Assembly: GCF_017948675.1 (NCBI RefSeq)
Contig: NZ_JAGFBU010000003.1
Coordinates: 87,627-151,626, forward strand
DNA length: 64,000 nucleotides
Direction of reading: 5' to 3'
DNA from: Flavobacterium flabelliforme
Lineage (GTDB): Bacteria; Bacteroidota; Bacteroidia; Flavobacteriales; Flavobacteriaceae
Part shown: one piece after another, positions 53,246 through 61,381 of the stretch
How positions within the stretch are numbered: the first letter of the stretch is position 1
Layout of the letters: every line of letters begins with the position of its first letter
Made by a program: the position numbers and the translations under genes
The notes under the pieces: generated by a model
Seen by the model: only the letters and a program-made list of their open reading frames with translations
Told to the model about the DNA's origin: nothing
Databases searched by the model: none

Positions 53246-54367
53246 TTAATCTCCATCTCCATCAACATAGTCAATAGAAATATTTAATGCTTGCATCATA
53301 TCTAGCTTAGTATATATAACTAATTTCTGCATAGCATCATAAGTAAGTAACATTTTTGAATTATCAGCATTTACTTGATTGGAAAAACTTTCATTCAATA
53401 CTGAAGTTGAATTTAATACCGCATCATACTGCTTATTAATAGTGCTACTTAAAAGTACACCATCACGCTCCGCTTTTACATAGTCAAGGAATGATTTAAG
53501 ACCTGCTCCATTTATTTCAGAAGTAGTACTTTTTCCATTAAAAAAATCTTTAGAAGACTGAATAGCAATTTTTAATAAGGTTTTTGAAATATCATTTTTA
53601 TAAAACCCTTCTACTTTTTCAGGAAACTTAATTTCATTTGAAAATTTACCTGCAGCAATTCCAACTTTAGCGGTTCTGATATCTTTTTCAAAATGTTTCA
53701 CAAATGCATTTGTTGTACTGTTTACTGCACTTGTAACGGAGGTACCATTGTTTTTAACGTAAGTATCTCGAAAACTTGTCTTCCAGTCATTAAGGACGAC
53801 TGTGCTATTATCATTAATTTTTTTTACGACTGCTGATAAATAGTCTTTATACTTTGCTGCGTTAGCATCAGATGTATAGAACTTAAGAACACTAGCATCA
53901 TCAGTTCCTAATCCATTCAATAAATAATCGATTGCTGGGTATCCTTGCTTTGCATATTGGGCATTCAAATTTAAATTATAGCTACCAGATGCTATGTTAT
54001 TTTCGATTCCAGCAACATCAGTAGGATAGGTATTGCTGATTTCATTTAAACGAATTTCCTCTGCTTTACCAAAATTAAACAGCGCTACTGATTGATATGA
54101 TTTATACGCCTCGAACCAAGCATTTCTCAACAAATCAAGATTTACAGTATTTGGAGTATTAAAAAATAAAGTTGTGGCACTTTCTAACAGAACTGTTTTC
54201 TGTTTATAAATTTCGTAACGTGGCACGATAATATTATCTGCCCAATTTGTCAAAAGTGCCGCTCTATCAAAAGCATTAGGATTGCTGGTAGTGTCTGTAT
54301 CTGAGTCGTTTGACGTACAAGATATAATAATCCCAAGTCCGAAAAATAAAAATAATAGCTTCTTCAT
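53246..54367 (-). CDS. imelysin-family lipoprotein with variant signature
   Basis: 373 residues with a lipobox (IISC). The fold is imelysin-like helical (IVPRYEIYKQKTVLLESA, NAWFEAYKSYQSVALFNFG, NLNAQYAKQGYPAIDYLLNG). The GxHxxE signature of classical imelysins is replaced by GYPAID, as in the second imelysin type of these loci. First gene of the minus-strand iron operon. A TATTTTTG box and an 8-1-8 palindrome lie just upstream. Confidence 0.85.
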   Translation of the reverse strand: MKKLLFLFFGLGIIISCTSNDSDTDTTSNPNAFDRAALLTNWADNIIVPRYEIYKQKTVLLESATTLFFNTPNTVNLDLLRNAWFEAYKSYQSVALFNFGKAEEIRLNEISNTYPTDVAGIENNIASGSYNLNLNAQYAKQGYPAIDYLLNGLGTDDASVLKFYTSDANAAKYKDYLSAVVKKINDNSTVVLNDWKTSFRDTYVKNNGTSVTSAVNSTTNAFVKHFEKDIRTAKVGIAAGKFSNEIKFPEKVEGFYKNDISKTLLKIAIQSSKDFFNGKSTTSEINGAGLKSFLDYVKAERDGVLLSSTINKQYDAVLNSTSVLNESFSNQVNADNSKMLLTYDAMQKLVIYTKLDMMQALNISIDYVDGDGD

Positions 54368-54381
54368 TAAAAATTTTTTTA

Positions 54382-54412
54382 CAAAAATACAAAAGTCAAA
54401 TAAGTTATTTGA
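54382..54412 (-). promoter_or_regulatory. promoter and palindromic operator of the minus-strand iron operon
   Basis: CAAAAATA at 54382-54389 is TATTTTTG on the minus strand (TAnnTTTG). The perfect palindrome TCAAATAA-G-TTATTTGA at 54396-54412 lies upstream of it, where a Fur-like repressor could act. Confidence 0.5.
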
Positions 54413-54522
54413 ATTTATTCTAAATTAATTTAAGGTTTTTTTATGCTCAACGAACTTTTCAAAAATGGTAGCAAATTCTGACAATTAGACAAATGTTAAA
54501 TCTTAAATTTCTTCGAACTAAG

Positions 54523-54554
54523 AAATATTTATTAAATAAATATTTTTATATTTG
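54523..54554 (+). promoter_or_regulatory. promoter and palindromic operator of the plus-strand iron operon
   Basis: A perfect 11-1-11 palindrome (AAATATTTATT-A-AATAAATATTT) at 54523-54545 abuts a TATATTTG -7 box at 54547-54554, 33 bp before the imelysin ATG. Confidence 0.55.
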
Positions 54555-54587
54555 CCCTTCTTTTTAATTAATCTAAATAACAATAAT

Positions 54588-55781
54588 ATGAATAAGGCAT
54601 TTTTAAAAGCAGTTTTTATCTTTACAATTGGTGTGACAGTTGCATCTTGTACTAGTGATGATAAGTCTACGGAAGTTGAACAGAAAGTAACAAAGAAGCA
54701 AGTAATTGAAAATTATGCCACGATAGCATGTGCTAATTACAAGCAAGCTTATGATGATGCCGTACTTTTAGAAAAAGCAGTAACAACTTTTACAACCACG
54801 CCTTCAGAGGCTAATTTTGTAGCTGCAAAAAATGCATGGAAGGTCTCAAGAGAAAGTTATGGTACGACTGAAGCTTACCGTTTTGCAAATGGACCAATTG
54901 ACACCGGAGATAATGGTCCAGAAGCATTAATTAACTCATGGCCATTAGATGAAAACTTTATTGATTATGTTGATAATAATGGAACATCGACACAAGATGG
55001 AATCATTAATCAAACTCTACTTTATCCTATAATTAACAAAACTGTGCTGCTGACAATTAGTAAAACGGAGTCAGGCGAAAAGAATATAGCCGTAGGTTAT
55101 CACGCTATTGAATTTTTATTGTGGGGACAAGATTTGACAGACCCATCTGAGAAAAAAGCAGGACTAAGACCTTATACTGATTATCTGCAATCTGCGGCTG
55201 GAACTGCAAGAAATCAAAAAAGAAGAGCAGATTATTTAAATGCTTGTGCCGATGTTTTAACTGATAATTTAGACTACTTAGTAAATCAATGGAAAGTTGG
55301 AGGCGATTATAGAAAAGAATTTTTAGCCTTGGCAGAAGATACAGCCTTAAAAAACATGTATTTAGGGATCACTACTCTAGCGTTAGCAGAATTGCCAGTT
55401 GAACGTATGGATGTTGCATTAGAAAATGCAGATCAAGAAGACGAACACTCTTGTTTTAGTGATAATACGCATAGAGACATCGCTTTAAATTTACAGGGAG
55501 TTATTAATGTCTATCAAGGAAAATACGGCACTATAGATGGAGCGTCCTTAGAAGATCTAGTTAAACAAGTGAATGAAACTAGTTTCACAGACACCGCTGC
55601 TTCAATAAAAGACGCACTAGCAAAAGTTGCAGCAATGCAAACTCCTTTTGATCTAGCAATCTCAGGTGGGACAGCATCAAATGAAGGAAAAAAAGTTACA
55701 GCAGGTTCTTCTGCGATTAAAGTTTTTGGAAAAAATTTACTTGCTGGAGCAGCTAAAATTGGATTAATTGTTAATGGCTAA
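54588..55781 (+). CDS. imelysin-family lipoprotein (IrpA-like)
   Basis: 397 residues from the ATG at 54588 (an upstream in-frame codon would spoil the signal peptide). The lipobox is VASC. Imelysin signatures include the classical VGYHAIEFLLWGQD (GxHxxE at about 176-181) plus NAWKVSRESYGTTEAYRF and TGLALAELPVERM-type C-terminal sequence. Imelysins bind iron or haem at the cell surface or periplasm. It is followed by a terminator-like hairpin and the di-haem gene, 60 bp apart. Confidence 0.9.
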   Translation: MNKAFLKAVFIFTIGVTVASCTSDDKSTEVEQKVTKKQVIENYATIACANYKQAYDDAVLLEKAVTTFTTTPSEANFVAAKNAWKVSRESYGTTEAYRFANGPIDTGDNGPEALINSWPLDENFIDYVDNNGTSTQDGIINQTLLYPIINKTVLLTISKTESGEKNIAVGYHAIEFLLWGQDLTDPSEKKAGLRPYTDYLQSAAGTARNQKRRADYLNACADVLTDNLDYLVNQWKVGGDYRKEFLALAEDTALKNMYLGITTLALAELPVERMDVALENADQEDEHSCFSDNTHRDIALNLQGVINVYQGKYGTIDGASLEDLVKQVNETSFTDTAASIKDALAKVAAMQTPFDLAISGGTASNEGKKVTAGSSAIKVFGKNLLAGAAKIGLIVNG

Positions 55782-55804
55782 TTATATAATAATATATATC
55801 TATC

Positions 55805-55832
55805 AAGTGCTCTTCAAATAGAGCACTTTTTT
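55805..55832 (+). terminator. terminator or attenuator between imelysin and di-haem genes
   Basis: AAGTGCTCT / AGAGCACTT with a 6-nt loop and six T, 10 bp before the next ATG. It may reduce expression of the di-haem gene. Confidence 0.75.
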
Positions 55833-55841
55833 GCATTTACT

Positions 55842-57236
55842 ATGAAAAAGATTCTAAAAATTTTCCTTACACTTTCTCTTGCAACGGTACTGGGATGCAG
55901 TAATACCGACGAAATTTATGTTGATCTGCAAGTAGATGAGAAAGAACAATATTCTGGCGGTGATTTTACTGCTTTTAATACTTCAGAAGAAGCCTTTGGT
56001 TTTGCAGGTACTAATTTGACAAATAGTGAACAGATAGATTTTGGGGTGGGCAACTCTTTTTTTAGACAAAGTTGGGTATCCGCACCTGCTTCAACAACAG
56101 CTAGAGATGGATTAGGACCTTTTTTTAATTCAGTTTCCTGTGCTAATTGCCACTTTAAAGACGGAAGAGGTAGACCACCAGCATTTGATGGTGAAAAATC
56201 TCGCGGACTATTATTGCGTTTAACTACGGAAGGTAATTATCCTGATGGAAGTGATTATGTAGATCCTATTTATGGCGGGCAGTTGCAGGATAGTGCTATT
56301 TTAGGACATTCTATTAAAGGTTCCTATACAGTTTCATATCAAACAATTATAGAGAAATTTGACGACGGAACAACGGTTGAGTTACAAAAACCTAGTTACC
56401 ACATTAGAGATTTAGGGTACGGAAGTCTGGGAACTTCTACAAAAATTTCACCTAGGATAGCGCCACAAATGACTGGCTTAGGACTGCTAGAAGCGATCGA
56501 CGAAAGCACTATTTTGGCTTTTGCTATTGACAATAATAAAAATGAAATTTCAGGAAGGCCAAATTATGTTTATGATATACTTACAAAGTCTACCAAAATA
56601 GGACGCTTTGGATGGAAATCAAATCAGCCAAACGTTCGACAACAAGTTGCTGCAGCATTTTCTGGAGATATGGGTATTACGTCCTATTTATTTCCCAATG
56701 AAAACTGTCCACCAGGCGTAAATTGCGACGAAATCCCAAATGGTGGAACTCCAGAAATAACAAACATAAATTTAGATAGAGTAGCCGTTTATTCAAGTAC
56801 ACTTGCAGTTCCTGCACGAAGAAACCATAAAGATCAAAATGTATTAGCTGGTAAAAAAACTTTTGAAACTTTACAATGCGCTTCTTGCCATATACCAAAA
56901 ATGAAAACTGGAAATACACACCCTATAATGTCATTAAGAAATCAAACTATACGTCCATACACCGACTTGTTATTGCATGATATGGGTCCCGGTTTAGCTG
57001 ATAATGCAAAGGATTTTAAAGCTTCAGGTAACGAATGGCGAACACAGCCTCTATGGGGTATAGGATTAATTCAAACGGTAAATAAACATACCAATTTACT
57101 ACATGATGGTCGTGCCAGAAATATTGAAGAAGCTATTTTATGGCATGGAGGTGAAGCGCAGAAAAGTAAAGACGTCTATAAAAAACTTTCAGCACAGAAT
57201 CGAAAAGATTTACTTGCATTTATAAATTCGCTGTAA
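55842..57236 (+). CDS. di-haem oxidoreductase (DUF1111) lipoprotein
   Basis: 464 residues with lipobox LGC. Two c-type haem motifs are present: CANCH (about residues 100-104) and CASCH (about 346-350). The frame of DUF1111 is evident: FFNSVSCANCHFKDGRG, APQMTGLGLLEAID, GRFGWKSNQPNVRQQ, LLHDMGPGLADN and WHGGEAQKSKD. This family accompanies imelysins in iron loci and may reduce iron at the surface. Second gene of the plus-strand operon. Confidence 0.9.
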   Translation: MKKILKIFLTLSLATVLGCSNTDEIYVDLQVDEKEQYSGGDFTAFNTSEEAFGFAGTNLTNSEQIDFGVGNSFFRQSWVSAPASTTARDGLGPFFNSVSCANCHFKDGRGRPPAFDGEKSRGLLLRLTTEGNYPDGSDYVDPIYGGQLQDSAILGHSIKGSYTVSYQTIIEKFDDGTTVELQKPSYHIRDLGYGSLGTSTKISPRIAPQMTGLGLLEAIDESTILAFAIDNNKNEISGRPNYVYDILTKSTKIGRFGWKSNQPNVRQQVAAAFSGDMGITSYLFPNENCPPGVNCDEIPNGGTPEITNINLDRVAVYSSTLAVPARRNHKDQNVLAGKKTFETLQCASCHIPKMKTGNTHPIMSLRNQTIRPYTDLLLHDMGPGLADNAKDFKASGNEWRTQPLWGIGLIQTVNKHTNLLHDGRARNIEEAILWHGGEAQKSKDVYKKLSAQNRKDLLAFINSL

Positions 57237-57592
57237 TAACTTGGCTGTTATTAATGACTGCCTTTTTTTATAAAATGTATTATCTAATTACAATTTTTAT
57301 AATTTTGAAAGGAAAGACTGAATATTTTTATAACATTCTAATGTCACTTAAAACTAATTTAAAATATGTCCTTTTAACGTACTTTCATTAGATCAATTAT
57401 GTAATTGTAGTACAACAATTATGTAAATTTGATAACAGGTTGTAGTATTACTTTTATTGTCATAAAAATTAAAAAATCACATTACTGAAAACAGGTATTT
57501 TACTTGTTTAGAAATCAATTAATTCATTTAAAAATATTTCTAAAGTTTCATTATATCTTTAATAAAAGTAGTGTTTAAATAGACTTTAAAAG
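57237..57592. other. AT-rich intergenic region before the helicase gene
   Basis: 356 bp with no gene, clear hairpin terminator or promoter that I can identify. Confidence 0.4.
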
Positions 57593-59101
57593 ATGGAAAT
57601 TACACCGCAAGCTGCAACATCATTTTATGATTATCAGCAAAGAGATATAGCAACAATTTTTGACACAATAAAAAGTGAAGCAAAAAGTAAGCTTTTATAC
57701 CAGTTGCCAACTGGTGGTGGAAAAACTATGGTTTTTTCTGAAATAGCCAGACAATTTATTGAGCAATACGGTCAAAAAGTAATGATCATAACCCACAGGA
57801 AGGAACTTTCTAGACAAACTTCAACTACTTTAAGAAAGCTTACAGTTCACAATCGAATTATAAATAGTAAGAGTAATACTTTTATAAATCGTTCAAACTG
57901 TTATGTAGCTATGGTTGAAACATTGCGTAATAGAATTAAAGCAAAAAAAATTAAAACTAAGGAGGTAGGACTTGTCATTATTGATGAAGCACATCATAAT
58001 TCGTTTAGAAAATTAACTAAGAGCTTTAAAAATGCGTTTGTAATTGGAGTAACTGCAACACCTTTCAGCTCTGATATTTCAAAACCTATGAATCAGTATT
58101 ACAGTAAGCTTCTTACTGGTGAGAGCATTGGAAATTTGATTGACAAAGGTTTCCTTTCTAAGCCCAAGTCTTTTATTTATGAAGTAGAATTAAATTCTTT
58201 AAAAATTGGAATTCATGGAGATTTTACAGTTAGTTCCTCAAACCAATTGTATAGTTCTGCTCCAATGCAGGAACTATTATTAAATGCCTATAAAGAAAAT
58301 GCTTCAGGCAAGAAGACCTTAATCTTCAATAATGGAATTGCAGTGTCGCAACAGGTAGAGGAAAATTTCAAAGCAGCTGGAATAACAATAAGACACTTAG
58401 ACAATAAAACTTCTGATGAGGAACGTAAGGAAATCTTGAAATGGTTTAGAACCACGAAAGATGCCGTTCTTACTTCGGTATCTATTCTTACAACCGGTTT
58501 TGATGAACCGTCAATTAAGCATGTAATATTAAATAGAGCCACGACATCTATTACTTTATATCATCAAATGATAGGACGAGGAGCAAGAAGACTATCTTCA
58601 AAGAAATCATTTGGAATTACTGATTTAGGAAACAATATTCAGCGATTTGGACCATGGGAAGCTCCTTTAGATTGGAATTACATTTTTAATCATCCAGATG
58701 CTTTTGCTAAACAATTAAATTATCAAGCAAGTTCTGCTTCAGCTGCACAATCAAATGCCATTACAGCAGAAATGCGAGCGCTTTTTCCTAATACATTAGA
58801 AATGGCTTATGATATAGAAGAGAATTACCAGGAAGCGATTGATAACGATAGAAAACCAAAAACAGTGATTCAACAATCTATTAGACAACATACAAAGATG
58901 TGCTTAGATAATTCAGAAACATTGTCTCAAGCTATAGCTTTAGCAGTAGAATTACTTCCTGAAATAGAATGGCGCGTGAAGCAATACGTAAAATGTCTTG
59001 ACAACGCGAGCAAGAATTATAAGGAATGGCTAATTGAAGATTATCAAAATCGCCTTAAAGGTTTGATTATAAAATTGTATTCTAGAGTAAATACATTATA
59101 A
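57593..59101 (+). CDS. superfamily 2 DEAH-box helicase
   Basis: 502 residues. Motifs in order: Q-like YDYQQRDI, Walker A LPTGGGKTM (about 39-47), motif Ib ITHRKELSRQ, motif II VIIDEAHH, motif III VTATPF, helicase C with FNNGIAVSQQVEEN, SILTTGFDEPSI and motif VI HQMIGRGAR. The last ~130 residues are an extra helical domain. It resembles the SSL2/UvrB-type ResIII helicases found alone in many genomes; a repair or RNA role cannot be settled. Not in an evident operon. Confidence 0.88.
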   Translation: MEITPQAATSFYDYQQRDIATIFDTIKSEAKSKLLYQLPTGGGKTMVFSEIARQFIEQYGQKVMIITHRKELSRQTSTTLRKLTVHNRIINSKSNTFINRSNCYVAMVETLRNRIKAKKIKTKEVGLVIIDEAHHNSFRKLTKSFKNAFVIGVTATPFSSDISKPMNQYYSKLLTGESIGNLIDKGFLSKPKSFIYEVELNSLKIGIHGDFTVSSSNQLYSSAPMQELLLNAYKENASGKKTLIFNNGIAVSQQVEENFKAAGITIRHLDNKTSDEERKEILKWFRTTKDAVLTSVSILTTGFDEPSIKHVILNRATTSITLYHQMIGRGARRLSSKKSFGITDLGNNIQRFGPWEAPLDWNYIFNHPDAFAKQLNYQASSASAAQSNAITAEMRALFPNTLEMAYDIEENYQEAIDNDRKPKTVIQQSIRQHTKMCLDNSETLSQAIALAVELLPEIEWRVKQYVKCLDNASKNYKEWLIEDYQNRLKGLIIKLYSRVNTL

Positions 59102-59131
59102 AATGTTTAAATATGAATAGTGTGAGTTTCT

Positions 59132-59155
59132 GTTACTGTATTTAGGTACAGTAAA
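59132..59155. promoter_or_regulatory. inverted repeat upstream of the FAD-binding protein gene
   Basis: TTACTGTA and TACAGTAA arms flank a 6-bp spacer (24 bp in total with outer bases), 40 bp before the ATG. No T-run follows, so an operator is likelier than a terminator. Confidence 0.45.
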
Positions 59156-59195
59156 CAAGAATTTAAAAAACTTAATTAAAACTCAATAATAATAA

Positions 59196-60917
59196 ATGGA
59201 ATTTATAAAATTAAAGAGAAAAATTGCGATAGTTGGAGGTGGTCCAAGTGCATTATTTATGTATAAAAGATTAATCGAATCAGGATTTAATCATTTTGAA
59301 GTTGAAATCTTTGAAAAAAATAACAATTTAGGGTCAGGTATGCCTTACAGTCCGTTAGGAGCAAATATCGAGCATGTAACAAACGTGTCTGATAATGAAA
59401 TCCCAAAAATAGTTACGTCAATTTCTGAGTGGATACATACGGCACCTAAAAATTTATTGGAAGAGTTTAAAATTTGCCCAGATAATTTTAGTGAATACAA
59501 GGTTTTACCGCGTTTGTTTTTTGGTCATTATTTAACTGCCCAATTTGAATTATTGCAGCAATCGGCTGTTTCAAAGTCTATCTATACGCAAGTTCATTAT
59601 GGAACTACAGTAACAGATATTGATTATGATAAAAGGAGTAAAGAGATTTGCATTAAAACTAGTGATAGTATAAGTCAATTTGATGATGTAATTATTTGCA
59701 CTGGACATAATTGGCCCATTCGTTATGAAGGAAAAATTAAAGGCTATTATGATGCTCCATATCCACCCTCCAAATTGGCTAAACAGTTTAATCATAGTGT
59801 AGCAATTAGAGGTTCTTCACTTACGGCTATTGATGCAATTCGTACCCTTGCTAGGAGTAATGGTTGTTTTTATAAAAATGATAACGATGTTTTAGAGTTT
59901 CGTTCTGATGAGAACAGTCCCGAATTTAAAATTATAATGCATTCGCGAAATGGTTTATTACCAGCAGTTCGATTTCATCTAGAGGATTCGCATTTAAATA
60001 GTGACTCTATACTAACAGAGGAAGAAATTCTATTACACAGGAAAAAGAAGGATGGATTTCTCTCATTAGATTTCCTATTTCAAAAAAACTTTAAAGATGC
60101 TTTTATTGAAAAAGATTATGAATTTTATAAAAGCATCAAAGATTTATCTATTGAAGAATTTGTAGATAAAATGATGGATTTAAGGGAAAGAATTGAACCA
60201 TTTCTGCTCCTTAAAGCAGAATATGTTCAGGCTGAAAAGTCTATTAAGAGACATGAAAGTATTTACTGGAAAGAAATGTTAGCGGTTCTAAGCTTTGCTA
60301 TGAATCACCCTGCAAAGTATCTTTCTGCAGAAGACATACAGCGCCTACAAAAGGTACTTATGCCTTTAATATCACTTGTGATAGCTTTTGTGCCTCAAGA
60401 ATCGTGTAGTGAGCTTCTAGCTTTGCATCAAGCGGGTATTTTGCAAATTGTTTCCGTAGGTGAAGATAGTGTTGTGGAACCGGTTATTGAAGGAGGAATT
60501 AAATATAAGCTTTATGGTGACCATGATAAAGAAAATATTTTTTACTATGAGACTTTTATTGATTGCATAGGTCAGCCGCACTTATCTTATGAAGATTTCC
60601 CATTTAAAAGTATGCGGGATCGAAAAATTATAACCCCTGCAACTTTTAGATTTAAATCTACAGAAATTGCGAAAAGCACATTAGATGCAGCAAGTTGTAT
60701 CGTCACAGAGGATAGCAATCATAATTACTACTTACGTGCTTCAGGAATTGCAATCAATGATAATTATCAAATTATAGACCAATATGGCGCATATATTAAA
60801 AACGTTTATATAATGGCGGTGCCTTATATTAGTGGTTTTAATCCAGATTATTCTGGATTAGATTTTTGTGAAGCAGCTTCCTTACGTATTGTCCAAAGTA
60901 TTTTTGCAGAGGTATAA
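59196..60917 (+). CDS. FAD/NAD(P)-binding protein (NAD_binding_9 type)
   Basis: 573 residues. The N-terminal Rossmann motif IAIVGGGPSALFMYKRL, a typical NAD_binding_9 segment (GSGMPYSPLGANIEHVTNV), DDVIICTGHNWP, AIRGSSLTAIDAIRTLA and a C-terminal YIMAVPYISGFNPDYSGLDFCEAASLRI are visible. This is the YdhS-like family of putative FAD-dependent oxidoreductases; the substrate is unknown. Transcribed alone, with a palindrome upstream. Confidence 0.82.
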   Translation: MEFIKLKRKIAIVGGGPSALFMYKRLIESGFNHFEVEIFEKNNNLGSGMPYSPLGANIEHVTNVSDNEIPKIVTSISEWIHTAPKNLLEEFKICPDNFSEYKVLPRLFFGHYLTAQFELLQQSAVSKSIYTQVHYGTTVTDIDYDKRSKEICIKTSDSISQFDDVIICTGHNWPIRYEGKIKGYYDAPYPPSKLAKQFNHSVAIRGSSLTAIDAIRTLARSNGCFYKNDNDVLEFRSDENSPEFKIIMHSRNGLLPAVRFHLEDSHLNSDSILTEEEILLHRKKKDGFLSLDFLFQKNFKDAFIEKDYEFYKSIKDLSIEEFVDKMMDLRERIEPFLLLKAEYVQAEKSIKRHESIYWKEMLAVLSFAMNHPAKYLSAEDIQRLQKVLMPLISLVIAFVPQESCSELLALHQAGILQIVSVGEDSVVEPVIEGGIKYKLYGDHDKENIFYYETFIDCIGQPHLSYEDFPFKSMRDRKIITPATFRFKSTEIAKSTLDAASCIVTEDSNHNYYLRASGIAINDNYQIIDQYGAYIKNVYIMAVPYISGFNPDYSGLDFCEAASLRIVQSIFAEV

Positions 60918-61381
60918 TGTCTAAAATTTTGAATTTCAAAATTTTGATAAGTTTAAAAAAAATTATAAAAATTAATTTAATATGTTAATATTTTTCAACA
61001 AAATTAAATATAGTATTGATTAATTGACAACTTAGTTGCACAATGTAAAGCGTAAATTTTACCATGAATGAAGTTTAAATTATTATTAAATATAATTAAA
61101 AGAAAACCAGGTTAACAAAAAAATGTAGTCATTGAGTTTATTTATCAACATTTTAACCTTCAGTAACTGATAAATAAAATAAAGTTTCTTAACATACACG
61201 TCAATTTAAGAGAATTCGAGGTAGTTAAAATTCTATTTACAAAATTTATAGTTGTTCTTTATCTGTTTAGAATCAATTGCCAAAAATCAATTTTTGTAAG
61301 TTAGTATAATAATTTAAAATTATAAATTTATAAATTATCGAAGCTTAAGTAACGGTTTATAATTTTACTACACTGATTATA
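60918..61381. other. AT-rich intergenic region between convergent genes
   Basis: 464 bp of very AT-rich DNA between the FAD protein (+) and the polymerase (-). No gene and no clear terminator seen. Confidence 0.4.
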
